64,000 nucleotides of DNA, from IMG/VR virus record IMGVR_UViG_3300045440_000165, positions 1 through 64,000 of that record. One strand, 5' to 3'. How positions within the stretch are numbered: the stretch's first letter is position 1; each line of letters starts with the position of its first letter. A model generated the notes under the pieces. It had not been told where the DNA came from. It did not search any database and saw only the letters and a list, made by a program, of their open reading frames with translations. The DNA comes from a virus. The position numbers and the translations under genes are program-made. Of the stretch, positions 30,661-41,500 are shown one piece after another.

Positions 30661-31686
30661 ATGATCGTCAGAAGTTTTGCTAATGGTTTTGAGCTACAAG
30701 ATTGGACACAAGAAGTAAATGTTATCCCTAACACATGGGGTACTATTGGACAACTTGGTATTTTTGATGTAGAGCCTGTAGCCGAGCATACAGTGGTATT
30801 TGAAGAAATCATCAAGAACGGCGCATTGATTGTTGATCGTGTGCGTGGTGATCGTGGTAGCGTAGGTAAGGATGCTGTTCGTAAGCTTCACTCTTTCGCT
30901 GTACCTCACTTCCCATATGATGACTACATCTCTCCAAGTGATTTGCAAGGTAAGCGTGCTTATGGTTCTGCTTCTGATGCCGAAACACTTGAGAATGTCC
31001 GTACTCGTAAGATGGAAATCGCTCGCCGTAACCATGCTATGACTCTTGAAGCTGCTCGTGCTCAAGCTATCGTTGCTGGCACTGTATATGCTCCAAGTGG
31101 CACTGTATCACAAAACTGGTTTACTGAGTTTGGCAAGACACAAACTTCTGTAGATTTCTTGTTTGGTACATCTACTACCGAAGTTATGGGTAAGATTGAA
31201 ACTGGCCTTGCTGCAATTCAAGACAATGCTGGTAGCTCAACGTCTATGTCTGGTGTAGTTGCTTTGTGTTCCCCAACATGGTTTGCTAAGTTGATTTCTC
31301 ATGCAACTACTAAAACCGCATATTCTTCGTACTCAAGTATGCAAGAGCCATTGCGCCAACGTCTAGCTGCTGGTGGTAGTGCTACAGTGTTGCGTCGTGA
31401 ATTCTATCATGGTGGTGTGCTCTTTATCGAAATGCGTGATGCGTATAACGGTACTCAGTTGATCACTGCAGGTAAAGCTTACATGTTGCCACAAGGTACA
31501 GATGCATTTAAGACATACTTCTCTCCAGCAAATCGCTTTGGCTTGACTAACACATTGGGCGAAGAAGTTTACATGTTTGAACATGCAGATCTACGTGGCA
31601 CAAAGATTGAGATCGAAACTGAATCTAACTTTGTTAACGCTTTGCTCCGTCCTGAGTTGGTAATCGAGTTGACAAGCTCTAACTAA
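30661..31686 (+). CDS. Major capsid protein, lambda gpE-like
   Basis: The 341-residue protein matches the gpE family in length and landmarks: an early WTQEVNVIPNTWGTIG, VRKLHSFAVPHFPYDDYI, the long helix RTRKMEIARRNHAMTLEAAR and a PANRFGLTNTLGEEVYMFEH end. It forms the head shell. GAAATATT and AAGG supply the ribosome site. A hairpin terminator follows 24 bases later. Confidence 0.9.
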   Translation: MIVRSFANGFELQDWTQEVNVIPNTWGTIGQLGIFDVEPVAEHTVVFEEIIKNGALIVDRVRGDRGSVGKDAVRKLHSFAVPHFPYDDYISPSDLQGKRAYGSASDAETLENVRTRKMEIARRNHAMTLEAARAQAIVAGTVYAPSGTVSQNWFTEFGKTQTSVDFLFGTSTTEVMGKIETGLAAIQDNAGSSTSMSGVVALCSPTWFAKLISHATTKTAYSSYSSMQEPLRQRLAAGGSATVLRREFYHGGVLFIEMRDAYNGTQLITAGKAYMLPQGTDAFKTYFSPANRFGLTNTLGEEVYMFEHADLRGTKIEIETESNFVNALLRPELVIELTSSN

Positions 31687-31710
31687 TCTTAATAAGTTAG
31701 TAAATTTAAT

Positions 31711-31732
31711 AGCCCCTCTTGGGGCTGTTATT
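31711..31732 (+). terminator. Hairpin terminator after the major capsid gene
   Basis: AGCCCC (31711-31716), TCTT loop, GGGGCT (31721-31726), then GTTATTT. The T-run is imperfect, so partial read-through is likely; it would raise capsid transcripts over neck transcripts. Confidence 0.65.
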
Positions 31733-31785
31733 TAAAGCCATTTACAATATCGTAGATAGCTTTAAATAATATCAGGAGAAGTAGA

Positions 31786-32226
31786 ATGGCAAATATTGAC
31801 CCTACAACAAGTATTGGGAAACTAAGACTACGTTGTGGCGATTTCATGGACATACCTATAATGCCAGACTCCGTATATCAGTCTGCATTAGATGACAACG
31901 ATGGCAATCTACCTAGAGCTTCTATTCTGATGGCTCAGTATATTTTGGCTAGCCTCACATGCCAAGTACGTCAGAAACTGGCTCAAGTGGAAGTGTATGG
32001 GGATCAATGGTATTCACAATACTTATCATTTATTAAAGCAACATTGTTAAATCCTAACTTCATGCAGATAGCCCCAATACCTTATGGCGCTGGTATCACT
32101 GTAACACACCCTCTGCAGCAATTTCAAGAGGATTGGAATAATAATTACTCAAGTGGTACTCAATCGCAAGATATGAATCTATCCGCTATAGGGGGATTTA
32201 CAGATGGCACAAATTACGGCTATTAA
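31786..32226 (+). CDS. Neck protein (head-tail connector)
   Basis: The 146-residue protein is helical in its first 90 residues (LRLRCGDFMDIPIMPDSVYQ, ILMAQYILASLTCQVRQKLA), as in connector proteins that follow the capsid gene. The end is disordered. Role inferred from fold and position. Ribosome site AGGAGAAG. Confidence 0.6.
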   Translation: MANIDPTTSIGKLRLRCGDFMDIPIMPDSVYQSALDDNDGNLPRASILMAQYILASLTCQVRQKLAQVEVYGDQWYSQYLSFIKATLLNPNFMQIAPIPYGAGITVTHPLQQFQEDWNNNYSSGTQSQDMNLSAIGGFTDGTNYGY

Positions 32227-32614
32227 CCAATTGGATAGAGTTGTTACCAATCTGATGAATAGATACGGAGTTGCTGCAAAAGTGTTAGTAGCTGGCAATC
32301 CTGTTTATGACCATGATACTCAAACTGTAACTTCAACAGATGTTGAATATACAATAAATGCTATGTTTTTCGATATGACACGGCAGATGAATGGTATTAG
32401 GGATATTGCTAATAGCTTGGTGCAAGAAGGTGACAAGCAAGTGTTTATTCAGCCTACAGAAAAAGCTAGTGTTGCATCGGCAGCAATGCCAATCCCGCAA
32501 GCCAATAAAGATAAAGTGCAAGTAGGGAACAAGATTTACAAGATAGTGACAGTGAAGCAACTAAATACAACAATGGACAATTGTATATTTTACGAATGTT
32601 ATTGCAGGGAATAA
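32204..32614 (+). CDS. Head-closure-type neck protein
   Basis: The 136-residue product overlaps the previous gene by 23 bases. It has a helix (QLDRVVTNLMNRYGVAAKVL), then beta strands such as VFIQPTEKASVASAA and KIYKIVTVKQLNTTMDNCIF, like small beta-barrel closure proteins. Assigned by order and appearance. Confidence 0.6.
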   Translation: MAQITAINQLDRVVTNLMNRYGVAAKVLVAGNPVYDHDTQTVTSTDVEYTINAMFFDMTRQMNGIRDIANSLVQEGDKQVFIQPTEKASVASAAMPIPQANKDKVQVGNKIYKIVTVKQLNTTMDNCIFYECYCRE

Positions 32615-32639
32615 CTACTAGCGTAGTATAGTCGCTAAT

Positions 32640-32668
32640 TTGACAACATTATTTAGCAATGTTATAAT
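32640..32668 (+). promoter_or_regulatory. Consensus sigma70 promoter inside the structural block
   Basis: TTGACA (32640-32645), 17-base spacer ending AATGT, TATAAT (32663-32668): both boxes match the consensus, with an extended -10 TG. One of the strongest promoters in the window. Confidence 0.85.
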
Positions 32669-32686
32669 TCAAGTCAAAAGGGAAAT

Positions 32687-33121
32687 ATGGGATCTTTTAC
32701 AGCTTCCTTAGAGAAGAATATAAACAAGGCTTTAGCAGAAGTAAATGACAAGTGTTACATAATTGCATTCGATTTGTTTACTACAGTTGTTTCTCTATCC
32801 CCTACTCAACCTTCAGCTAAGTATGCTAAAGGGCATTTCATAAATAATTGGTTTTCTGCTGCCAATACTTACAACTTCTCCACCACACCAGCTATTAGCT
32901 ATGACGGTATGGCTAGTCTTTCTAACATTGCAGCTTTAAAAGCTACAAGAGTATTTCATGGGAATGATGGCTTTGTTAGCCTAAGCAACTCCCTAAGCTA
33001 TGCCAGAAATGTAGAGTATGACGGGTGGAAACAAAGTGAGAATCCAAGCTGGTCTGGCAACGTAGGGCCATATGCTCCTGTGAGAACAGCGTTACTAATG
33101 ACAGCACCAAAGTATAGGTAG
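32687..33121 (+). CDS. HK97 gp10-like neck/tail joining protein
   Basis: The 144-residue protein has an early helix (SLEKNINKALAEVNDKCYII), an AKYAKGHFINNWF segment and ends SGNVGPYAPVRTALLM, a P-Y-x-P-V-R pattern typical of gp10-type proteins. These join the neck to the tail terminator. Directly behind promoter 32640. Confidence 0.75.
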   Translation: MGSFTASLEKNINKALAEVNDKCYIIAFDLFTTVVSLSPTQPSAKYAKGHFINNWFSAANTYNFSTTPAISYDGMASLSNIAALKATRVFHGNDGFVSLSNSLSYARNVEYDGWKQSENPSWSGNVGPYAPVRTALLMTAPKYR

Positions 33122-33130
33122 GAATGGCAT

Positions 33131-33526
33131 ATGAGTATTAAGACAGAGCTACAAAAGAGGGTAACAGATTTTGCCACTGCTCAAAGCATCCCTGTAGCCT
33201 TACCAAATGTTCCTTTCACAAAACCTTCGATTTCAACAGGTAAGTTTTTAGAAGTAATATTTTTAGGATCTGTAACAATTAATCCAGATATAGGGGCAGT
33301 GAGTGAACGAGAAACTGGAGTTATGCAAATTAATGTATGCGTTCCTTTGGGGCAGGGTGACGGGATTGGCGATTCATTGGCAGCCAATATTAAAAACCTT
33401 TTTCCAGTAGTACCAAAGACAGGGACAGTGAGCATAGAACGCCCTGCAAATATAGCACAATCAATTACAAGAGAAGATGGTTGGAGAGTAATCCCTATCA
33501 GTATCTCTTATAGACAAGAACGTTAA
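33131..33526 (+). CDS. Tail terminator / completion protein (DUF4128-like)
   Basis: In the 131-residue protein, a helical start (MSIKTELQKRVTDFATAQSI) is followed by KFLEVIFLGS, GVMQINVCVPLGQGDG and IPISISYRQER strands, as in gpU-type tail terminators. It caps the tail tube at the neck. Order agrees. Confidence 0.75.
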   Translation: MSIKTELQKRVTDFATAQSIPVALPNVPFTKPSISTGKFLEVIFLGSVTINPDIGAVSERETGVMQINVCVPLGQGDGIGDSLAANIKNLFPVVPKTGTVSIERPANIAQSITREDGWRVIPISISYRQER

Positions 33527-33548
33527 TTAACTCAAAAGGAAATGTAAT

Positions 33549-33902
33549 ATGGCAGTTATCACAGAAACAACAGTAACAGGCGTAAATGGCGTAGTTACTC
33601 TTGCTAGCACAACACTTGGAGCTAGCGACACATTGGTGTACTCCTCCGGCACAGGTCAATATTTGGAACTGAGTAATTCCACAGGTGGCTCTCTAACAGC
33701 AACTATCACAGGGTCTTCTGCTACTACTATTGCTCCAGATGGCTTAGGCGGTACAGTTTCTGTTGCTGGCGGCTATGCTATCACAGTAGCTGCAGGTGCT
33801 ACCAAGATTATTAAACTTGATAAAATTTCAGCATATCTTGCTGGTACTATTACTGTTACAGGTGCAGCAACCTTGACAGCTCGTTTGTTTGCTGCTAAAT
33901 AA
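33549..33902 (+). CDS. Virion-associated beta-rich protein
   Basis: 117 residues, MAVITETTVTGVNGVVTLAS and onward: alternating strands, Thr/Gly-rich, no charged helices. It lies between the terminator and tube genes; possibly a minor tail or decoration protein. The family is not recognised. Confidence 0.6.
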   Translation: MAVITETTVTGVNGVVTLASTTLGASDTLVYSSGTGQYLELSNSTGGSLTATITGSSATTIAPDGLGGTVSVAGGYAITVAAGATKIIKLDKISAYLAGTITVTGAATLTARLFAAK

Positions 33903-33915
33903 TAAGGAATTATAA

Positions 33916-34359
33916 ATGACTACTAACTCTTTTACAAGTGCTGGCTCAACTGTATCTATCTCTGCTGGTGTACCTGCAACAATTGACTCTGCTGGCTTTG
34001 GCGCTCTTACCTACACAGCTATTGGTGAAATCACTAGCGCTGGTGAATTCGGTAAATCTTTTACTCTCGTAACACACAACCCTCTTGGTGATCGTAACAC
34101 ATACAAGAAAAAAGGCTCCTCTAATAACGGTACTATGGCTTTGCAAATGGCTCGCGTACCTTCAGATGCAGGTCAAGTATTGTTGCTTGCAGCTCTTGCT
34201 TCAGATGCTAACTATGCATTTAAAGTTGTATTGCAGAATGGTACTATTGAATATTTCCAAGGTGTTGTGATGAAATATACAACTAACATTGGCTCTGTTA
34301 ATCAAATCACTGCTGCTGCTGTTGATATTGAAATTACTGGCGCTATCGTTGAAGTGTAA
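33916..34359 (+). CDS. Major tail tube protein
   Basis: The 147-residue protein has tail-tube features: YTAIGEITSAGEFGKSF near residue 30, VTHNPLGDRNTYKKKGS near 52, and strands VLQNGTIEYFQGVVMKYTT and AAAVDIEITGAIVEV at the end. It should form stacked hexamers around the tape measure. Followed by the G gene, as in lambda. Confidence 0.82.
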   Translation: MTTNSFTSAGSTVSISAGVPATIDSAGFGALTYTAIGEITSAGEFGKSFTLVTHNPLGDRNTYKKKGSSNNGTMALQMARVPSDAGQVLLLAALASDANYAFKVVLQNGTIEYFQGVVMKYTTNIGSVNQITAAAVDIEITGAIVEV

Positions 34360-34414
34360 TAACAAGTAGTGTAACGCAAGCGTAGCGTAATCCTAACGGA
34401 TTGTAACACAAAAT

Positions 34415-34446
34415 GGAAGTGTAGCAAGAGGCACTTCCTTAAGTTT
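34415..34446 (+). terminator. Hairpin after the tail tube gene
   Basis: GGAAGTG (34415-34421) pairs with CACTTCC (34432-34438), followed by TTAAGTTTA. A moderate terminator; with promoter 34571 it separates tube and chaperone transcripts. Confidence 0.5.
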
Positions 34447-34507
34447 ATTCGCTATTGCGTATGTATATTCGCTATTCGCAAATAGCATATGCACATATGC
34501 AATGGCA
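34447..34507. repeat. Short repeats with dispersed 13-bp copy
   Basis: ATTCGCTATTGCG (34447-34459) is the exact reverse complement of 13709-13721; a partial copy ATTCGCTATTCGC follows, then GCATATGC and CATATGC palindromes. Confidence 0.6.
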
Positions 34508-34570
34508 AATGAGTTTAAGGAAGGCTTCTAAGAATACCACGAAAGCCCTTAAATAGTCAAAGAACTATAC

Positions 34571-34598
34571 TTGGCAGTAAACATTAATAACATATAAA
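34571..34598 (+). promoter_or_regulatory. Promoter before the tail chaperone gene
   Basis: TTGGCA (34571-34576), 16-base spacer, TATAAA (34593-34598), 20 bases before the ATG. Confidence 0.6.
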
Positions 34599-34617
34599 AT
34601 ACTATAGGAACTCTACC

Positions 34618-35016
34618 ATGTTTGATTTAGCATCATTAGCACCAAAAGATACATTTGAATTGCAACTTCGTCACCCTGTAACAGAAGAATTGTTATTCGC
34701 AGATGAAGGTAAAACTAAACCTGTTGAGATTATTCTGTGGGGTACTAGCTCCAAAGCATATCGCAAAGCTCTCACCAATATGCAAAACCGTAATCTTAAG
34801 CGTAGCGATAAACAACGTACTGCTGAAGTGATGCGCGAAGAGGGTGTTGAGTTGCTTGTAGCTTGCTCACAAGGCGCTAAAAACCTTGCACTTAATGGCG
34901 TAGATATTAGCTCTGCAGATGACTTCCGTAAGTTGTATAGCGATGATAAATTTGATTGGCTTAAAGCGCAAGTAGATAAAGCTTTGGGTGATGTTTCAAA
35001 TTTTATTCAAGCGTAA
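34618..35016 (+). CDS. Tail assembly chaperone G
   Basis: This 132-residue soluble helical protein lies between the tube and tape measure genes, where lambda-type phages keep gpG. It starts MFDLASLAPKDTFELQLRHP. The last codons include the slippery run AAATTTT (34998-35004) in the correct phase. Chaperones of this type keep the tape measure soluble while the tube forms around it. Confidence 0.82.
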   Translation: MFDLASLAPKDTFELQLRHPVTEELLFADEGKTKPVEIILWGTSSKAYRKALTNMQNRNLKRSDKQRTAEVMREEGVELLVACSQGAKNLALNGVDISSADDFRKLYSDDKFDWLKAQVDKALGDVSNFIQA

Positions 35017-35525
35017 CAGATGCATTAGTCTTAAGGGTACGGCAGTTAGCATGGTATTCTGCCATCCCTGAAGGACAAAAAGAAAGTAGATTAGAGTCTT
35101 TTAAGAATAGAATAAAAGCAAGAAGTAATAACCCAGACTCTAATCCAGACAATTTAGCAGAAGAAGTCCCTCAAGAGGCTCAAGAGATTCCATTACCGGA
35201 CATTCCGAACGGTGCTGAATATCTTGAGTCTTTTTTGTTTTCTGCTGGCACTGCTACGCAAACAGGGATGGGATTAGTACCGTTAAGCTGGACAGAGATA
35301 AAAGCATGGGCGGATTGTAGTGGATTTGCAGATACCGTATCTCCTTGGGAATTAATACTAATAAGAAAACTAAGTGAAGAATATTGTGCAGAATACCATA
35401 GAGCCTCAGATGTAAGAAGGCCGGAGCCATATCTTCCTGTTATAGAAAATGTAGAAGAAGTAAGAGATAAAGTAGCAAATCAATTAGCAAGCATATTTAG
35501 CGGCTATAAGAAGATAAAAGGATAA
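34618..35525 (+). CDS. Frameshift product GT of the tail assembly chaperone
   Basis: A -1 slip at A AAT TTT (34998-35004) leads from the G frame into a frame open from there to TAA at 35525. The fusion is about 302 residues: 129 from G, then about 173 beginning YSSVTDALVLRVRQLAWYSA. The extension has no convincing start and no stop in 174 codons. Such G-GT fusions are typical for long-tailed phages. The C part includes GLVPLSWTEIKAWADCSG, a segment common in these T domains. Confidence 0.82.
34998..35004 (+). promoter_or_regulatory. Slippery heptamer for programmed -1 frameshift
   Basis: AAATTTT read as A AAT TTT in the G frame has the X XXY YYZ form. Position 34998 is a third codon base, as required. 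It lies four codons before the G stop. Confidence 0.8.
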
Positions 35526-35530
35526 TAGGT

Positions 35531-38500
35531 ATGAGCATAGATGTATCAACCTTGGCAATTGAGGTACGATCAACAGGCATTAAACAAGCTGCTGAAGAAC
35601 TAAAGCAAATAGCCACAAGTGGAAAAGCGGCTGAAGATAGAGTTAAAACACTAACCGAGTCTATTGGCAAACTATCGAAAGTATTTACAGAAGGCGCTGG
35701 TACTGCTGCAGCTTTTAAACAAGCTATGCAAGGAATAGACACATCTATAGGTGCTCAGGGAGCTTCTATGTCTATGCTTGGTAAGTCTATGAAAGAACTA
35801 AACTCTAGCACATCTGTGCTAAATTCTGGCATTAGCGGGTTGAGTCCTAAAGTGAGAGATAGCAATGTAGCTATCATGAGCAGTGCTAAAGTAATGGACA
35901 CAGCTCATGCAGCAGCTAGAGGTTTATCTGGCAGCTTAGGTGCTCTATGGATAACCTACGGAAACTTAGTGCCGATGATGGCAGGTATTGCTGTGGGTGC
36001 TTCACTGAAGGGTATTGTAAGTGTAGGTAAGGAAGTAGAGAATACCCTAGAGAATGTACGTATCATGGGGCAATCTACTACTGAGCAAGTCAATCAGATG
36101 CGAGAGGCTATCTACAATTTAGGCACTGGCGTTAAAGGGCCAAAAGATGTAGCAGAAGCTTTCCAAGTGTTAACCTTGGCAGGTTTGAATGCTAAAGAAG
36201 CTATGCAGGGTATTGGTGCAGCTTTAAACTTATCTATTGTCGGTGGTGTTAGTATTGAGAAAGCTTCAGAGGTATTAGTGCAAGTAGGTACTTCGTTAGG
36301 TTATACAGCAGATGGCTTTGCTCACGTAGGTGATGTTATTGCTAAAACTGCAGCAGTGTCTATGTCCTCTGTGGCGAGTATTTCTGGCGCTTTTAAATCT
36401 GCAGCTTCGGTAGGTGAATTGTACGGAGCTTCATTGCAAGATATTGGTGTCAGCTTGGCAACACTATCTAACTTAGGTATCCAAGATACTGCTGCAGGTA
36501 CTGCGTTGAAAAATTTCTATGGGGATTTATCTAAGAGCACTGATAAAGTTAGTGTAGCTTTTAAAGCTATGAAAATGTCCTTAGCTGATTTAAAAGATGC
36601 TGACGGATATTTCCTTCCTATCGTAGAAGTGGTTACAAAGTTGGATAAAGGTCTTAGCAACCTAACTGGCCCTGAGAGACAGAAAGCAATGACCATGCTG
36701 TTTCAAGAGCGTGGTGTTAAAGATGCTACAGGGTTGTTTAAAGCTTTAGATACAGCCTCTACCGAGCTAAATGAAAAAGGTGAGAAGTACGCCACAAAGC
36801 TAGAAGAAATCAACGATAGAATCCACAAGAGCTACGGCTTTGCAGCACTAGGTGCTATAGCAATGTCCCAAACAACTCAAGGGCAATTGAAAGCTGTAGC
36901 CAACACTCTAGAAACGACATTCCTAAAAGCATTCCAAGAAGTAGAGCCTCAAATTGGAAGTGTAGCACGAGCATTATCTGCAGCGTTTAAATCTGATGAA
37001 TTTGTTAGCGCTATTAAGAATATTGCAATAGCTGTAGCCGACCTTACCAAGTGGATAGTTGATCACTACAATTGGATTGAAAAATTAATACTAGCCTATA
37101 TCTCTTTCAAAGGGATAGGCATGGTTGCGTCTCTAACGCAAATGGGAGTAGCTTTCGGAGCTACAACAATTGCTGCTAGAGGATTTGCATTAGCGTTAGG
37201 GCCGATAGCTGTTGGTATTGCTGCTGTATCTGCCGCATGGTTGTATTTCTATAATCTTAAGAAAAGTACGGAATCTACTTTTGATGAGAGTTCTGTAAAG
37301 GGTTTTGAAGCTCAAGTTGTTGCAATGGAAGAAGCTAATGCTGCCCTCACAACACAAATTGAGTTGCGCTTGAAAGGTGAGACAGAACAAAGTATTGCTG
37401 CAAAAATGGAAGAGAAGCGGCAGCAACAAAGTATTAGCAGAGCTAGGGAAGCTTCTGCAGCTAGTGTTAAAATTCTAGAGCTAGAGCTGGAGAAGAAGAA
37501 AATAGCATTAAACGATTACGAGCAAGGTAAGTTGGACAGGCTAAATAAAGGGGAGAAAGTAGGAACTATACCTTCTAAAGTTAAGGCTGTTATCGATGAG
37601 GAAAAGAAATTAACCGAAGCACGAGAATTGAATATTAACCTCCTCAAAAGATCAGAAGCAGTTCAAGAAGGTATTATAAATAAATCTAAATACTTAGCTG
37701 ATGAGCAAGACAGGATAGCTAAAGCTGCAAGAATTAAAAACACAGGCTCTGACAAGATTCCTACAAAAGACTCAGAAGGGTCTGAGAAAGCTAGTTTCCT
37801 CAAAGCTGAAAGATTAAACTTAGAGAAGTTACTAGAGACATACCGCGAGCGTACCATAGCTGTGCAAGAGTCTGCTGATAGCGAACTTCGGGTAATGGCT
37901 AACGTAGAACAAGCGAGGGTTACAGCTAATTTTAACAATAACAAATATGCAAGTGAGAGAATTTACCAAGCAGAGTTGGAATTAGCAAAGCTTGTTGATA
38001 TAGCTAAGTTTGAGCAACAAAAAGCTAACGCAATAGCGGAACAAAAGAACAAGATTACTGAAATTATCCGTCGAGAAGAAGCATACCAAAAAGATGCTGA
38101 AAACTCTGGAGGCACACGTCTAGGTCTAATAGAGAAGCAAACTATCGCTTTATTTAGATTCAATGGTGAGTCGGAAGAAAGTATTAAAAAGTGGAGAGAA
38201 ATGGCAAAAGTCTCTGATGAGATGGTTGCTAGTGAAGCTGCTCGCGCTAAAATGAAAACAGCTACAGAGAAACTTAATGTAGACACTGGCAGCTTGAAGC
38301 AACAAGCCGATGCTCTATTTGAGTTAGGAACAGCAGGTAAGAAATCTGAATTAGCTATCGCTGAATTGCAAGTTGCTGAAGGTAAGTTTGCTGGTGCAGC
38401 AGATGAGTTTATGACTAAGCAATACCTGAAAGCTGCAGCGTCTAAAGACTCGGCTAAAGCATATCTGGATGCAGCTAAGATTGCTGGCGAATTGATAGAC

Positions 38501-41500
38501 GAGCAATTAAACAAAGAGCAAGCACTATTGGATGCTACATTAGGCATCGAGCAAGCTAAAGTGTCTGCTATAGCAAGGTCTAAAAATGCCACCATTGATT
38601 TAGCTATGAAGGGGATAGAAGCGGAGATAGCTTACAATAATGCTTTTGAAATATCTTCCACGTCTCAGATTGAGCAACTAAATAAACTGGCAGATTTAAA
38701 AGAGAAGTTTGCTGTAAAAACTTCTGAAAATTTCAAGATAGCAGGTTTAGAAGATACTGGCACAGTGCTTGAAAAGATGAGTAAATCTGTAGGTAACTTA
38801 GGTAACTCTTTCTCAGGTGCTGGCAAAGCATTAAAAGGTTTTGCAGAATCTTTTAAAGATATGGCTGCGATTGAAAAACAGACAGCTAAAGATGGTAATA
38901 AGAACTTAGAGGGTAGGGTAGCTGTCTACGGCAATATGGCGGGAGCTGCTAAGAATTTCTTTAAAGAAAATACTACAGGATATAAACTACTCCACAGCCT
39001 AGAGACAGGGCTGCATGTATTCCAAATGGCTATGCAAGCTGAAAAACTTGTAACTAGCTTAACGACTACAGCAGCCATAACAACAGCAGAAGTGGCAAGT
39101 CAGGGGGTAGTAACTGCTGCAGTAACCACAGGGGAGACAGCGAGGAATGCTGCCAAAGTTCCCGGAGTATTTATGTCTTTTCTATCATCCCTTGGCCCTT
39201 GGGGTATGGCTGCTGCTGCTATTGCTATTGGCGCTGTTTTGGGAGGTGCATTTAGCGGAGGTGGTGCTAGTGTGGATGTGGCAAAACAACGCCAAGAAAC
39301 TCAAAGCACAGGAACAGTATTAGGAGATGATACAGCTAAATCCGAATCTATTGTTAATTCCTTAGACAAGCTGGTAAGCGACTCTAACATAGCTTTATCC
39401 CACTCTTCGAATATGCTAGTAGAGTTACGTAGCATCCGTGATGGTATTTCTGGTATGGCTTCATTTGTATCTCAATCGTCAGGGTTACGTGGCACAGCGG
39501 CTGACGAAAGATCTGCTGGTGTTGGAAGCTCTAGAACATTCTTAGGGTTTTCTTCTAGTTCCAGAGAGTTAGTAGATTCTGGTATTGTCTTTGATAAGGT
39601 AACAACAGAAGCTAATAGCCTTGTCAACAAAGCTATAATGGAGAAGTATAAAAAATCTATAGAAGAGTTTAATGCTAACATAGCAAAGTCAAGCGATGAA
39701 GAATCTCAGTATGCATACATCTATGCCCCACAGAAACCCGAGTTACAGAAGTCTTCTCAAACTGTAGGCAGTGTAATGGATCAAGGTGTATCCGCTCGTG
39801 GGTATCAAGATATTTACGAAAAGAAATCATCATTTTTTGGATTGTTTAATAGCTCTTCTAATAAAACTGAATTCTCAGATTTGAAACAAGGGTTGAAAGA
39901 CCAATTTGGAAAAACTGTATCTTCCATGTTTTCTTCCATTGTTGAAGCTGCAGCTTTCTTAGGTAAAGACAAAGGTGTGATGTCTGAAGCATTGAAGTCT
40001 ATTTCATTCGAGCAAGCAGGATTGGATAAGATTAGTCTTAAAGGGTTATCTGGTGCTGATATAGAAAGAGAATTGCAATCTGCATTTAGTATGCTCGGTG
40101 ATAAGATGGCAGAAGTAGCAATGCCTGCAATAGCACAATTCCAGAAAGTTGGAGAAGGATTATTCCAAACTTTAGTAAGAGTGTCAAGTGGTGTTGAGTC
40201 AGCTAGATTTGAGTTAGATAAGTTGAATATTGCTTCTATCGATTACACAGATATTATCAACAAGCAAGGTGATACATCGACAGAGATAGTTAGAGACAGT
40301 ATTATTGCATTTGAAAGAATGAATAACTCTGCTGAAGGTATTAGCAATATTATTAGAACTATGGATGGAGTTGCGCAAGATCTAGCATCAACTTATAAAG
40401 ATCTATCAGTTGTTAGAGAAATGATGAATTCTAACGGGCTGAATGGTAATACATTATCTAGTGCCACTATCTGGGGTGCTGGCGGTATTGATAACCTTAA
40501 ATCTGGAATTCAAGATTATTTCAAGGGATTCTTTACAGATGTAGAACAGAATGCTTCTAAGCTATCGGCACTAACTAAAGAGTTTAACAGCATGGGTTTA
40601 TCTATCCCTGCAACTAAAGCTGAGTTTAAGTCTTTAATACAATCTTTAGATAACGGCTCAGAGAGTGGCAGCAAAATGGTAGGTAAGTTGTTAAGTATGT
40701 CTGGAGCGTTTGCTGATGTCTCTGATGCAATAGATGCAGCTACTAAGGTGGCAACTGAAGCAGCTAAAGAAGCGGCAGATGCAGCAGCTAAAGCTAAAGA
40801 GGAAACATTAAAGCTTGCGCAAGATGGTGTTAATGATGCTTTGTCTGTATTAACTAAATCGGTTAATGCTCAAAAGAAAGCTGTGCAAGATAAGGCAGCG
40901 TTAGACAAAGCAGCAGCGCAAGTGCAGCTTAAAGATGCTACAGATTTGTTATCTTCATTAACAGGTATTTCTAACATCTTCAAAACTAGCTTGGCTGCAT
41001 TAGATCCAATGTCAAGAAAGAGTGCTCAAGATTTGCTTAACTCTGCATTGTCAGTTTCTAATGGTGGTGGGGATATTTCTAAGATTAAAGGATTACAAGA
41101 TGCTGTATCTGCAGTAGGTAAGCCAAGTGAACAGATGTTTGCAAGCTTATTTGATTTCCAGAAAGATCAGCAGCAAACTATTAACACTATTACTAGCCTG
41201 AAAGCTAATACTGACAAGCAAGTTTCAGAACAACAATTGACAGTAAATGCTATCAATGATACAATAAAGGCTATTGAAGATAGCACAACAAAAGAATTGG
41301 CAAGACTGGATGGTATTGTTTCTTCAGCTCAAGCTCAAATCGATGCTATCAATGGTGTTACTAACGCTGTCCTCACTGTGCAAGAAGCTTTATTTAATCT
41401 GGCGGATGCTTTGGGAGTGTTAAAAGCAGCTAAAGGCCCTCAACCTACTGTAGCTATTCCGGGGTTTGATTCTAAGGAATATAAAGATTCCACTAGCAAA

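Noticed and set aside
37963-38595. Long antisense ORF of 210 codons within the tape measure gene
   Set aside because: Composition (Ser/Leu/Ala, Cys-rich) and lack of ribosome site show a shadow of the Ala-rich coiled-coil codons.
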